Part shown: one piece after another, positions 41,000 through 50,272 of the stretch
Position numbering within the stretch: position 1 is the first letter of the stretch
Layout: the number at the start of each line of letters is the position of its first letter
Source of the DNA: Flavobacteriales bacterium
GTDB taxonomy: Bacteria > Bacteroidota > Bacteroidia > Flavobacteriales_F > PHOS-HE28
Reading direction: 5' to 3'
DNA: 64,000 bases
Assembly (NCBI GenBank): GCA_016788635.1
Contig: JAEUSU010000028.1
Coordinates: 62,001 to 126,000 of the forward strand
The notes under the pieces: model-generated
What the model was told of the DNA's origin: nothing
Database searches by the model: none
What the model saw: the letters and a program-made list of their open reading frames with translations, nothing else
Translations under genes and position numbers: made by a program

Positions 41000-43900
41000 A
41001 TGAGCGAGAAGATCCTGAAGGCCCTTTTGCAGTTGTTCGCCATCATTGCCCGCACCGAAGGCCAGGCAGATGGCCACGGGCTTCGTGGGCGTGACATCCT
41101 GGAACGCTTCCTAAGGCAGCAATTCGACAATACAACGGCAGCCGAGCATCTTGCCCGGTTCGATTCATTCATGAACGCGTTCCACCATGGTGGTGGGGTG
41201 CGCCAGCAGAAACGCACCTCGGTCAACTCCGTGAAGGTCCTGAAGATCTGCATGGAGATCAATGAAGAACTGAACCAACGGCAGAAGTATGTGGTGCTGG
41301 TCCATCTTCTGGAATTCATCCATGCCAGCAGTGATGCCCTTCCCCAGGAACTCGAGTTCGTTGCCACCGTGGCGGAGACTTTCCATATCCACCCCGATGA
41401 CTACCGCCGATGCCTCGACTTCGTGCAGCGCCCGGAGGCCAGAATGGACGAGGCCTTCATGCTCTATATCGATGCGGCTGCGTCGGGCAGCACACAACAG
41501 GCAAAGCACCTGCATGCCCATGGCCTGCATGGGGAGCTGCGCGTGCTGCGTATCCCCAGCGTGGACATCTATGTGGCCAGGTACCAGGGTCAGGACCGGG
41601 TTCTTCTCAATGGCCAGCCCATGGACCAACGCCACCACTACGTTCTAGCGAATGGCACCTCGATACGTCCGCCCGGTGGGGTACCCATCTACTACAGCGA
41701 CATCCTTGGCAGTTTTAACGCCGGTGCACAGGGTCCGCGGCTCTCCTTCAAGGCCGATGGCATCACCTATACATTCCCCAACGAACGCGTAGGTCTTCAT
41801 GACCTTCACTTGGCCGAGACTTCCGGCAAGCTCATCGGGATCATGGGGGGGTCCGGGTCGGGCAAAAGCACCCTGCTCAGCGTGCTCAATGGCACGCTTA
41901 AACCGACGACGGGGCGCGTTACGATCAATGGCATCGATGTGCATCTCGAAGCCGATCGCATCCGGGGGGTCATCGGCCACGTCAGCCAGGATGACCTCCT
42001 GATCGAGGAACTCACCGTCTTTCAGAACCTCTTCTACAACGCCAAACTCTGCTTCGGCGACAAGAACGATGAACAGGTGACCGAACGGGTGATGCGCCTG
42101 CTGCACACCCTGGGGCTCTACGAGACCCGCGACCTGAAGGTGGGCAGCGTGCTGGACAAGACCATCAGCGGCGGACAGCGCAAACGCCTCAACATCGCAT
42201 TGGAACTCATCCGCGAGCCCAGCGTCCTCTTTGTGGACGAGCCCACCAGCGGGCTCAGCTCGCGTGACTCGGAGAACATCATGGACCTGTTGAAGGAGCT
42301 GGCGTTGAAAGGCCGGCTCGTGTTCGTGGTGATCCATCAACCCTCATCCGACATCTTCAAACTTTTCGACCGGCTGCTTCTGATGGACCAGGAGGGGTAT
42401 CCGGTGTATTACGGCGACCCGGTGGATGCCGTCGTCTATTTCAAACAGGTCACCGGTCAGGTGAACAGCGAGGTGGGCCATTGTGCGGCTTGTGGCAATG
42501 TGAACCCTGAGCAGATATTCAACATCCTTGAAGCCCGGATGGTGGATGAACACGGCTTCGAGACAGACCAGCGCCGCATAGGCCCTGAAGCTTGGAACGA
42601 AGTGTTCCGCGCACGCATGGAACCGCGGGTGGCCCGTCAAGCGGATCCCCGCATCGTACCGGCGAGCACTTTCCGCAGGCCCACGTTCATGCGCCAGTTG
42701 GAAGTGTTCTTCAAGCGGGATGTGCTGGCCAAGCTCGCCAACCGGCAGTACGTGCTCATCAACCTGTTGGAAGCCCCTGTGCTCGCGTTCATCATGGCCT
42801 TCTTCCTGCGTTATCAGCGCTCCGGAGAAACCTACCTCTTCCGCACCAACGAGAACATCCCGCAGTTCCTCTTCATCTCCGTGATCATGGCCCTGTTCCT
42901 CGGGCTCACGGTCGCAGCTGAGGAGATCATCCGAGACAGGCGCATCCTGCAGCGGGAGAAGTTCCTTGACCTGAGCCGTTCCGGTTACCTGCTCAGCAAG
43001 ATCATGATCCTCTTCCTGATTTCAGCCATTCAGATGGCCCTGTTCGTATGGGTCTCCCGTATGATCCTGGGCTTCGAAGGGCTTGCCTTCACCCAGTGGG
43101 CCATCCTGTTCAGTACGGCCTGTTTCGCCAATGTGCTCGGGCTGAACGTAAGTGCGGCCTTCAATTCGGCCAAGGTCATCTACATCGTCATTCCGGTGCT
43201 GATCATCCCGCAACTGCTTTTCAGCGGCATCATTGTGAAGTTCGACAAGCTTCACCCCTGGTTCGCGGACCAAAAAGGTGTTCCATTGATCGGCAACATC
43301 ATGGCCAGCCGTTGGGCGTATGAAGGCCTGGCCGTGCTTCAGTACATGGAGAATGAGTACGAGCGGTCCTTTTACGCCTATGATCTGCGCATGAAGACCG
43401 CCAACTGGAAGAAGGACCTCTGGGTGCGTGAATTGAAGACCCGTGTCGAGGAGATCCGCTTGTCCGGCACCCGCGATACAGACCCTGAGCAAGCCGCCAA
43501 CATGGCCCTGCTCCGTCATGAGCTGGGGCAGGAAATGCGCGACCTGAGAGGCTTTCGGGTAGCCGATCTGGACCGGTTGAACCCGGAGGAGGTGGATGAA
43601 CAGTTGCTCATGGCCATCGATGAGGCGCTCAATATCCTTACCACCCACTACCGCACCGTCTATCGCAAGGCGGAACAGGAGAAGGAAGCGCTGATCATGC
43701 GGATGACCGCCACCCCCGAAGGCCGTGCGAACTACTTTGAACTGTTGGACAAGTACCGGAATGATGGCCTTGCGGACATCGTGACCAACAAGAACGACCT
43801 GGAGATGATCACCGCATACCGAGGTGAACTTGTGCGCAAGAGCGACCCCATCTACCTGGAGCCTGTGAACCGTGGCTTCTTCGAGGCGCAGTTCTATGCC

Positions 43901-44062
43901 CCGGCGAAATACCTGATGGGCACGCGATGGAGCACCGCAAGTGCGAACATGGCGGTCTTGTGGCTTATGGCACTGCTGTTCGCCATTTCGCTGCGCACCA
44001 ACGCAATACCGACCGTCACCAACCGCCTGGCCAGACCGGTCAAGGCCTTGCGCAGGTCATAA
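41000..44062 (+). CDS. ABCG-like ABC transporter with TerB-like N-terminal domain
   Basis: 1020 residues. The first 140 are helical with a TerB-like pattern (MSEKILKALLQLFAIIARTE, QKYVVLVHLLEFIHAS). Residues about 150-240 are a linker with a short beta domain. The ATPase domain has Walker A GGSGSGKST (near 285), signature ISGGQRKRLNIAL (near 390) and Walker B VLFVDEPTSGLSS (near 410). Five or six membrane segments begin near residue 586, with a long soluble insert before the last one near 985. The layout, ATPase before membrane domain, is that of ABCG-type transporters common in Bacteroidota. The substrate is unknown. Confidence 0.88.
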   Translation: MSEKILKALLQLFAIIARTEGQADGHGLRGRDILERFLRQQFDNTTAAEHLARFDSFMNAFHHGGGVRQQKRTSVNSVKVLKICMEINEELNQRQKYVVLVHLLEFIHASSDALPQELEFVATVAETFHIHPDDYRRCLDFVQRPEARMDEAFMLYIDAAASGSTQQAKHLHAHGLHGELRVLRIPSVDIYVARYQGQDRVLLNGQPMDQRHHYVLANGTSIRPPGGVPIYYSDILGSFNAGAQGPRLSFKADGITYTFPNERVGLHDLHLAETSGKLIGIMGGSGSGKSTLLSVLNGTLKPTTGRVTINGIDVHLEADRIRGVIGHVSQDDLLIEELTVFQNLFYNAKLCFGDKNDEQVTERVMRLLHTLGLYETRDLKVGSVLDKTISGGQRKRLNIALELIREPSVLFVDEPTSGLSSRDSENIMDLLKELALKGRLVFVVIHQPSSDIFKLFDRLLLMDQEGYPVYYGDPVDAVVYFKQVTGQVNSEVGHCAACGNVNPEQIFNILEARMVDEHGFETDQRRIGPEAWNEVFRARMEPRVARQADPRIVPASTFRRPTFMRQLEVFFKRDVLAKLANRQYVLINLLEAPVLAFIMAFFLRYQRSGETYLFRTNENIPQFLFISVIMALFLGLTVAAEEIIRDRRILQREKFLDLSRSGYLLSKIMILFLISAIQMALFVWVSRMILGFEGLAFTQWAILFSTACFANVLGLNVSAAFNSAKVIYIVIPVLIIPQLLFSGIIVKFDKLHPWFADQKGVPLIGNIMASRWAYEGLAVLQYMENEYERSFYAYDLRMKTANWKKDLWVRELKTRVEEIRLSGTRDTDPEQAANMALLRHELGQEMRDLRGFRVADLDRLNPEEVDEQLLMAIDEALNILTTHYRTVYRKAEQEKEALIMRMTATPEGRANYFELLDKYRNDGLADIVTNKNDLEMITAYRGELVRKSDPIYLEPVNRGFFEAQFYAPAKYLMGTRWSTASANMAVLWLMALLFAISLRTNAIPTVTNRLARPVKALRRS

Positions 44063-44067
44063 GCGGG

Positions 44068-44463
44068 TCACTGGCCGTCCTTCACCTCCTGGATCTGCAC
44101 CATTTTGAATGGGATGTTGATGATGGCCTGGTAGTCCTCACCGGCCTCCAACATATCCTCATCGTCCGCTTCGTAATGCCAGTAAACGGTGACCTCGTGG
44201 CCTGAAGCACGGACGAACTCCAGCTTTTTGAAGAGGTCCAGAATGCATTTGGACGAGCTTGTATTGAAGTATTCAAGCTGCACATGAAGGGCCGTTCGCG
44301 CTTGGGCCGTTCGTGCATAGGCATCCACCCAATCCATCAGCGGTTTGTAGAACTCGATGCTGTTCTCCGGAATGGAGCGGCCACGCAATTCAAGCAAGCC
44401 TGTGGCCGCATTGAACGCCACGGTGGGGGTCTTGCCAGTTCCTTCTAGCTTCAGGGGTTCCAT
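44068..44463 (-). CDS. SiaC family regulatory phosphoprotein (DUF1987)
   Basis: 131 residues matching the DUF1987/SiaC family: TPTVAFNAATGLLELRGRS, IPENSIEFYKPLMDWVDAY, a phosphoacceptor region LEYFNTSSSKCILDLF with the serine/threonine cluster expected to be phosphorylated, and VTVYWHYEADDEDMLEAGED. In Pseudomonas, SiaC is phosphorylated by the kinase SiaB, and only the unphosphorylated form activates the diguanylate cyclase SiaD. The neighbouring gene is a SiaB. No SiaA phosphatase or SiaD cyclase is encoded in the window. Confidence 0.88.
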   Translation of the reverse strand: MEPLKLEGTGKTPTVAFNAATGLLELRGRSIPENSIEFYKPLMDWVDAYARTAQARTALHVQLEYFNTSSSKCILDLFKKLEFVRASGHEVTVYWHYEADDEDMLEAGEDYQAIINIPFKMVQIQEVKDGQ

Positions 44464-44471
44464 GTTCCGGA

Positions 44472-45029
44472 TCAGTTGGGTACGTTGACATTCAGTGAAA
44501 AGAAAGCATTGTCCTCATCGAGCGGCACAAAACCATATTCAAGCTTGGTCCCGCTCCGACGCGCAATATCAATGAGGCCGAGCCCGCCACCGCCATGGGG
44601 CGAATACTCGCCCTTGGCGAGTGTGCTCTTGTACAACTCGCGCAGTTCATCCGGGCCAAGCGCGTTGACATGCTCGATGCGCTGGCGCAATCGCTCCACC
44701 TCCCCACCAGCCATGTAGTTGCCGGTAAGCACGGAGTAACCATTGCTTTGCTGGGCGATCATCACCACGCCCTGAGGCTCCTCTCTGCGTTGCTTCACGC
44801 CCTCCTCCACCGCTATGCGCGCGTTATGGTGGTACAGGTTCTGAAGGCACTCCATCACCACATTGAACACCTTTCTGCGGTTCTTCACATCGGGCTCGAT
44901 CGCGCTCAGCTTGCGCTCCACCAGGTCCAGAATGGCGCTCACCAGTTCGGCGCTCAGGTCACCTTTAAAGGAGAGCATGACCCGGTGCCGTTCCAGATCG
45001 TCAAAAAGGTCGAAAACGCGATCGAGCAT
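44472..45029 (-). CDS. SiaB family protein kinase
   Basis: 185 residues from ATG 45029 (MLDRVFDLFDDLERHRVMLS). It has a GHKL-type ATP-binding fold in reduced form: the N-box-like VFNVVMECLQNLYHHNA and a GGGGLGLIDIARRSG glycine stretch. In the Sia system this kinase phosphorylates SiaC. Its stop is eight bases from the SiaC start, so the two are cotranscribed. The open frame upstream overlaps the divergent methyltransferase start and lacks a sensible N-terminus. Downstream effector unknown in this organism. Confidence 0.86.
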   Translation of the reverse strand: MLDRVFDLFDDLERHRVMLSFKGDLSAELVSAILDLVERKLSAIEPDVKNRRKVFNVVMECLQNLYHHNARIAVEEGVKQRREEPQGVVMIAQQSNGYSVLTGNYMAGGEVERLRQRIEHVNALGPDELRELYKSTLAKGEYSPHGGGGLGLIDIARRSGTKLEYGFVPLDEDNAFFSLNVNVPN

Positions 45030-45174
45030 GGTCCGTGGCTTGCAACTTTCACAAAGCAAGGCGGGTGCATGGATGGTAACGGTGCGGCAGGTATGGAGTT
45101 TTTCACGGGGTTGTCCACCATGCAGGCCACTCCGCATAGGCAATGGGGCTACTTTCGCCAGCGGCAAGACCCCC

Positions 45175-45903
45175 ATGACCTGGTTCACCAACTGGTTCGG
45201 CTCCCCCTACTATAAACTGCTCTATGGCCACCGGAACGAGCAGGATGCCCGCCCTTGGGTGGAGGGGATCGTGCGGCACCTGGCCATCCCCAAAGGAAGC
45301 CGCGTGTTGGACCTGGGTTGTGGTCGCGGAAGGCACGCCCACTGGTTCATTGAGGCCGGCATGCAGGTCACAGGCCTTGACCTTTCACCCGAGAGCATCG
45401 CGGAGGCCCGTGCCAGCGAGCCGAAAGGAGAATTCCACGTACAGGACATGCGCCAGCCCTTTGGCGTGAACACGTTCGACCTGGTCGTGTGCCTTTTCAC
45501 CAGCCTGGGATACGGTGAGGACCGGGAGGACGATCAACAGGTGTTGAACAATGCGCTTGCCGCCTTGCGGCCCGGTGGCTGGTTCATTCTCGACTTCATG
45601 AACACGGTGCGCATCCAAAAGGGGCTTGTTCCCGCTGAATGTGTGCTGGCCCAGGGTGTGCGCTTCCATGTGATGCGGGAGATCCAGGACAGGACAGTGG
45701 TGAAACTCATTGATGTGGATGACGGCGGGGCTTGTTCAACCTTCCAGGAACGTGTACATGCGTGGTTGCCTGAAGAACTGACCACGCTTGTGGCACGCGC
45801 TGGTGGACAGGTCATACATGTCACGGACGCCCCCCCATTCGCCCCATTTGATCGGGAGTCCTCGGACCGGGTCGTCATCTGGTCCCAACGCCCCACCCTA
45901 TGA
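45175..45903 (+). CDS. Class I SAM-dependent methyltransferase
   Basis: 242 residues from ATG 45175 (MTWFTNWFGSPYYKLLYGHR). SAM-binding motif I is VLDLGCGRGRH, motif II region VTGLDLSPESI and the post-motif DLVVCLFTSLGYG; the protein is of the ubiE-like or Methyltransf_25 group often annotated in Bacteroidota. The acceptor is unknown. It is divergent from the SiaB gene with a spacer of about 145 bases and overlaps the ZIP gene by four bases (ATGA), so the two are coupled. Confidence 0.85.
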   Translation: MTWFTNWFGSPYYKLLYGHRNEQDARPWVEGIVRHLAIPKGSRVLDLGCGRGRHAHWFIEAGMQVTGLDLSPESIAEARASEPKGEFHVQDMRQPFGVNTFDLVVCLFTSLGYGEDREDDQQVLNNALAALRPGGWFILDFMNTVRIQKGLVPAECVLAQGVRFHVMREIQDRTVVKLIDVDDGGACSTFQERVHAWLPEELTTLVARAGGQVIHVTDAPPFAPFDRESSDRVVIWSQRPTL

Positions 45904-46601
45904 TCCTCGTTCCGGTCCTGTTCTTCCTCCTTCCGTTGGTGGCCGGTGCCATGGTGCGTGTCATACAACCCAGTGCGCCCTGGCTCAGGCTCCTTCTCTC
46001 CTTCAGCGGGGCCTTCCTGCTGGGGGTCGTATTCCTGCACATGCTTCCCGAACTCTATGAGGAGGAAGGGGCCGGAATAGGCCTGTGGTTGTTGGCTGGT
46101 TTCCTGTTCCAGGTGGTTTTGGAATTCTTCAGTCACGGCATTGAGCATGGGCACATCCACTTGCATGGTGCACGCGGGCTCGCCCTTCCATTGGCCACCC
46201 TGATCAGCCTCTGCCTCCACTCCTTCACGGAAGGCATGCCCTTCGCAGATCCTGCCGTTGCGGGCAACATGCCATTCCTGCTCGGGGTGCTCCTGCACAA
46301 GATGCCCATGGCCATCGCGCTCGCTGCGGTGCTTCAGCGTTCCGGTGGCACAGGCTGGTCAGGATGGTTCATGCTGGTGATCTTCGCGCTGGCCGCTCCG
46401 GCGGGTATTCTCGTGGGCGATCTGGCCCGTGGGGCCATGGACGGACACCTACTCCATCGCATGCTCGGGCTGGCCATCGGCATGCTGCTTCACATCAGCA
46501 CCACCATCATCTTCGAAAGCGCACCGGAGCACCGCTTCAACGCCGCTCGCTTCGCCGCCGTGATCGTGGGCGCCGCCATCGCGCTGCTCCTGGTCCATTG
46601 A
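45900..46601 (+). CDS. ZIP family metal transporter
   Basis: 233 residues with about eight hydrophobic segments. Transmembrane segment IV carries the metal-site pattern LCLHSFTEGMPF and segment V has LLHKMPMAIALAAVL, both characteristic of the ZIP family; a histidine-rich loop (HGIEHGHIHLHG) lies between segments III and IV. It would take up zinc or another divalent metal into the cytoplasm. The ATG overlaps the methyltransferase stop. No Zur or similar operator was identified upstream. Confidence 0.85.
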   Translation: MILVPVLFFLLPLVAGAMVRVIQPSAPWLRLLLSFSGAFLLGVVFLHMLPELYEEEGAGIGLWLLAGFLFQVVLEFFSHGIEHGHIHLHGARGLALPLATLISLCLHSFTEGMPFADPAVAGNMPFLLGVLLHKMPMAIALAAVLQRSGGTGWSGWFMLVIFALAAPAGILVGDLARGAMDGHLLHRMLGLAIGMLLHISTTIIFESAPEHRFNAARFAAVIVGAAIALLLVH

Positions 46602-46669
46602 CCTTTCCTTCGGCACGTGCAATATGCATGTCTTCATGTCGTTACTTTGCCATTCAAAGTACTTTGCAC

Positions 46670-47323
46670 ATGAACGAACCGAACCCTGCCTTGGAACTGG
46701 CCCGCATCCGGGGCCTGATGGACCGTAGCACCCGCTTCCTGAGCCTGAGCGGGCTCAGCGGCATTTGGGCGGGCCTTATGGCGCTTGGTGGCGCGCTCGC
46801 CGCACATCGCTACATCACTGCATTCACGGCACCACAGCACGACCCGATCACCTATGGACCTGTCCGTGGGGATCAGCACTACGAAGGCCTGCTGTGGACA
46901 CTTGTCACGCTGGCCGCATTGGTCCTGGTCACGGCCTTGCTCGGTGCGTTCTGGTTCACATGGCGAAGGGCAAGTCGATCGGGTACGGATCTCTGGGATG
47001 CAAGTGCCCGGCGATTGCTGGTCAATCTGGCATTACCCCTCATTGCCGGAGGACTGTACTGTCTCGCGCTGCTCTGGCATGGGCTGCCTGGAACAGCGAT
47101 GGCCGCCACGCTGGTGTTCTATGGACTGGCATTGCTGAATGCGAGCAAGTACACGCTTGATGAGATCCGCTGGCTGGGCCTGAGCGAAGCGGCCCTTGGG
47201 GTGATGGCGGCCTTCTGGCCTTCGGTCGGGCTCTTCTTCTGGGGGCTGGGGTTCGGGGTCCTGCACATCGTTTACGGAGCCCTCATGTACATGAGGTACG
47301 AACGGACGCAAGCTTCAGCATGA
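46670..47323 (+). CDS. Multi-span membrane protein, unknown function
   Basis: 217 residues from ATG 46670 (MNEPNPALELARIRGLMDRS). Six hydrophobic segments follow at about 28-47, 72-94, 118-138, 142-162 and near the C-terminus. The start ALELARIRGLMDRSTRFLSLSG is a pattern seen in Bacteroidota membrane proteins paired with small winged-helix regulators. The TGA overlaps the regulator's ATG (ATGA). A TTACTTTG at 46642-46649 is a one-mismatch -7 element. Function unknown; probably regulated by or together with the downstream regulator. Confidence 0.75.
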   Translation: MNEPNPALELARIRGLMDRSTRFLSLSGLSGIWAGLMALGGALAAHRYITAFTAPQHDPITYGPVRGDQHYEGLLWTLVTLAALVLVTALLGAFWFTWRRASRSGTDLWDASARRLLVNLALPLIAGGLYCLALLWHGLPGTAMAATLVFYGLALLNASKYTLDEIRWLGLSEAALGVMAAFWPSVGLFFWGLGFGVLHIVYGALMYMRYERTQASA

Positions 47324-47607
47324 TCGAGCAGCTCAACAAAGCTTTCGAGAGCCGGGTCCGGTTGGGCATCATGGCGGTGCTCGTGGTGAACGAGTGGGTG
47401 GACCATGCGCAATTGAAGGAACTGCTTGGCGTTACCGATGGCAACCTCGCCAGCCACTTGTCCGCTTTGGAAGAACTGAAGTACGTGCAGGTCCGCAAAC
47501 GTTTCGTCGGCAAACGTCCGAACACCAGCTACAAAGCCAGCTCAAACGGCACGCGCGCCTTCCGCGACCACCTCGACGCCATCGAACGCCTAATACCCAA
47601 ACCCTGA
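47320..47607 (+). CDS. Winged-helix transcriptional regulator
   Basis: 95 residues. A single winged helix domain: MIEQLNKAFESRVRLGIMAV, the helix-turn-helix LKELLGVTDGNLASHLSALE and the wing VQVRKRFVGKRPNTSYKASS. It fits the small ArsR/MarR-like group (HTH_34 type) with no sensor domain. The ATG overlaps the membrane protein stop upstream, and three bases separate it from the DUF4173 gene, so it probably controls its own operon. The ligand is unknown. Confidence 0.85.
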   Translation: MIEQLNKAFESRVRLGIMAVLVVNEWVDHAQLKELLGVTDGNLASHLSALEELKYVQVRKRFVGKRPNTSYKASSNGTRAFRDHLDAIERLIPKP

Positions 47608-47610
47608 TAC

Positions 47611-49170
47611 ATGAAACCCATAGCCTGCTGGATCCAGTCACGGTCCACGCTCATCATCGTGCTGCTCATGGCCGTCATCTTCGACAGGCTATTCTACCAG
47701 ATGAGCCTTGGGCTGAACCTGGCATTCTTCTCGTTCCTGATCGTGATGCTCACTTTGTACCGCATCGGGTGGAAGGACCTTACACGACCAGCGCGATGGG
47801 CCATGACCGGTGCGCTCCTCGCCGCTGCCATGGTGGTTGTTCACAACAGCATCATTGCGCCCATCATGACCGTGCTGGCGCTGCTTGCGTTCAGCGCGCT
47901 GGCGCACGAACGCGCCCTGCGGAGCCTGCCTTTTGCCATAGCATCATTGCTTTCGAACTACTTGAGCCTCCCTATGGCCGTTCTCAATGGGACCGGTGAC
48001 CTCATACCCCAGCGAGGTGTGGCCCGCAGCAGCTGGCGATGGGCACGGTTGTGTGTGATCCCTATCGTTGTGCTCGCTCTCTTCTTCCAACTCTACCGCG
48101 TGGGCAATCCGAAGTTCGACCACCTTACCGCAGGTTTCCTCGATGGGTTGTGGGATGCGATCGCACAGTTGTTCGAGTTCGTCTTCACCCCCCGCATGCT
48201 GTTCTTCCTCTTCGGGCTATTCGCTTGCGCCGGGTTGCTTTTCCGCTTCGCGCCCGACCTGGTAGCGCAATGGGAGAACGGCTTCAGTGACAGTATGCGC
48301 CGGATGCGCGCCAGACGGCCACATTGGCTGGCACCCCTGGCCATGGACCCGCTGGAAAGAGAGCGCCGCCGTGGCGTGGTGCTGCTCGCATTGGTGAACG
48401 CACTGTTGTTGATGGTGAACCTCATCGACATCGAATGGGTGTGGATCGGTTTCGAGGTGCCGGATGGCTTCAGCTTGAAGCAATTCGTGCACGAAGGCAC
48501 ATGGGCGCTCATCTTCAGCATCCTGCTCAGCATGATGGTGGTGCTGTGGTTCTTCCGCGGCAACCAGAACTTCTACTGGCGCAATGTGTGGTTGAAGCGC
48601 CTGGCCTTGATGTGGGTGGCTCAGAACGCCGTGCTGGCGGTGTCAGTCTTCCTTCGCAACTGGCACTATATCAGCTTCCACGGGCTCGCATACAAACGCA
48701 TCGGGGTCATCGTCTTCCTGGCGCTCGTGGTGGTGGGGCTCGTCACTCTCTTCATGAAGGTGAAGGGGCAGCGCTCATTCTACTACCTGGTGCGCGTGAA
48801 CACCTGGGCGGCCTTCGCCGTGCTCATCGGCCTCACCACGGTGGATTGGGACAGCTTCATAGTGCGCGTGAACCTGGAACACAGCAACCCCGGCGAGATC
48901 GACATCGACAATTACCTGGCCATGAGCGACAAGGTGCTGCCGTTGCTCTACACGGACCTGGACCTGGTGGAACGTCAGATGGCCCGCCACAAGCACAACC
49001 GTGTGCGCTGGGTGGAAAGCCTCGATCCGGAGGAGTTCCGCAGGGCGCTCGACCGCAAGCGCGATGCCTTCCTCACGCGCCACACTGCGCAATACTGGCA
49101 GGAATGGACCTGGGCTGATGCACGAACGTTCGCGGCATTGAAGGATATGGGCATCGTACCGGTAAGATGA
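47611..49170 (+). CDS. DUF4173-like multi-span membrane protein
   Basis: 519 residues with about twelve hydrophobic segments; the region SRSTLIIVLLMAVIFDRLFY and the C-terminal soluble part (NPGEIDIDNYLAMSDKVLPL, LDPEEFRRALDRKRDAFLTR) match the DUF4173 (formerly DUF4153) pattern. These proteins are found with winged-helix regulators in many bacteria but have no known function. It is third in the operon 46670-49859 and overlaps the next gene by four bases (ATGA). Confidence 0.7.
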   Translation: MKPIACWIQSRSTLIIVLLMAVIFDRLFYQMSLGLNLAFFSFLIVMLTLYRIGWKDLTRPARWAMTGALLAAAMVVVHNSIIAPIMTVLALLAFSALAHERALRSLPFAIASLLSNYLSLPMAVLNGTGDLIPQRGVARSSWRWARLCVIPIVVLALFFQLYRVGNPKFDHLTAGFLDGLWDAIAQLFEFVFTPRMLFFLFGLFACAGLLFRFAPDLVAQWENGFSDSMRRMRARRPHWLAPLAMDPLERERRRGVVLLALVNALLLMVNLIDIEWVWIGFEVPDGFSLKQFVHEGTWALIFSILLSMMVVLWFFRGNQNFYWRNVWLKRLALMWVAQNAVLAVSVFLRNWHYISFHGLAYKRIGVIVFLALVVVGLVTLFMKVKGQRSFYYLVRVNTWAAFAVLIGLTTVDWDSFIVRVNLEHSNPGEIDIDNYLAMSDKVLPLLYTDLDLVERQMARHKHNRVRWVESLDPEEFRRALDRKRDAFLTRHTAQYWQEWTWADARTFAALKDMGIVPVR

Positions 49171-49859
49171 GACCTGGGGCGGACGTTCTCCGCGCGCTGC
49201 CGTGGATGAGCGCCTTCTTCATCGCCATGGCCTATCTGGAAAGCGCGGTGGTGGTTTATGCGCGCGCGCTCTATTACCCCAACGGATTCGCATTTCCATT
49301 GGTCACCATGGAACGCTCACTGGTCATGACCGAGCTGTGGCGTGAAGTGGCCACCCTGCTCATGCTGCTCGCACCCGCAGCGCTGGTCACGCGATCGGCA
49401 CTTCAACGGTTCGCGTGGTTCTGTTATGGCTTCGGGCTGTGGGACATCTTTTATTATGTGTGGTTGAAAGTGCTGCTCGGCTGGCCGGAAAACCTCGCCA
49501 CATGGGACCTGCTCTTCCTTGTTCCCCTACCGTGGGTGGGCCCTGTCTGGGCACCATGCCTCATCTCCTTGGGCCTCATCTCCCTTGGCTTGGTCACGCT
49601 TGCACGATCAACGCATCGTCCGCACTGGCGCATATCCCGGAGTGAATGGCTCCTTCTCATTGCAGGAGCCATCGTGCTGTTGACCTCGTTGATGCTGGAC
49701 CCCTATCAGCAGGGGGTCACGATGCGGTCGCTATTTGACACTGGCGATGCGGAGGTGCTTCACTCCTATGTTCCGGCACACTTCCCCTGGCTGCTCTTCC
49801 TTGCCGGCTGTGCCATTGGAACGGCCGGGCTGCTAAGAATTGCCGTACGCAAGGCATAG
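49167..49859 (+). CDS. Multi-span membrane protein, unknown function
   Basis: 230 residues with about six hydrophobic segments (first WMSAFFIAMAYLESAVVVYA, last PAHFPWLLFLAGCAIGTAGL). A stretch with FGLWDIFYYVWLKVLLGWPE is aromatic-rich. No family was recognised. The ATG overlaps the DUF4173 gene's TGA, so it closes the operon beginning at 46670. No terminator is evident in the 89 bases that follow. Confidence 0.65.
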   Translation: MRPGADVLRALPWMSAFFIAMAYLESAVVVYARALYYPNGFAFPLVTMERSLVMTELWREVATLLMLLAPAALVTRSALQRFAWFCYGFGLWDIFYYVWLKVLLGWPENLATWDLLFLVPLPWVGPVWAPCLISLGLISLGLVTLARSTHRPHWRISRSEWLLLIAGAIVLLTSLMLDPYQQGVTMRSLFDTGDAEVLHSYVPAHFPWLLFLAGCAIGTAGLLRIAVRKA

Positions 49860-49948
49860 GCTGCGGTTGCCTTCCTGCGGGCCGCGTCATTGTTCAAAAA
49901 ACCGCAACCCAGTTGGCGCAACTCCGTTGAAAGCGTGCGTCAATACCT

Positions 49949-50272
49949 ATGAGCAACAAGACCAATATGATCGCTGAGACAAGGTCATTCGTTCGATTGG
50001 GACTGCTGGCCTTCATTGGATTCGGTTTTTATTACGCCCACTTACTGCTGGGTTTTGTGGGGAACCAGGTGCTGGCTGCCGCTCTGGCGGTCAGCTTCCT
50101 GCTTTGCGCGTTGCCACTGCCCATCATTGCCATGGGCAACCGAAAGCTGTTCGCTGAGCTCGGTTCAGGGGGCAAGGCCATTCTGAACGCAGCCACCATC
50201 CTCACCCTGCTTCATCACTTCCTGCTCACCTTTCTCTTCCTGATGTTCGTTGGGCGGACAGGGGAATTTTAA
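49949..50272 (+). CDS. Small membrane protein, unknown function
   Basis: 107 residues with three hydrophobic segments (about 15-35, 38-58 and 80-100), beginning MSNKTNMIAETRSFVRLGLL. No motif or family was recognised. It ends at TAA 50270-50272, immediately followed by the hairpin-rich segment that precedes priA. The first hairpin could act on this gene's mRNA end, but the nearest true terminator lies about 145 bases further on. Confidence 0.55.
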   Translation: MSNKTNMIAETRSFVRLGLLAFIGFGFYYAHLLLGFVGNQVLAAALAVSFLLCALPLPIIAMGNRKLFAELGSGGKAILNAATILTLLHHFLLTFLFLMFVGRTGEF

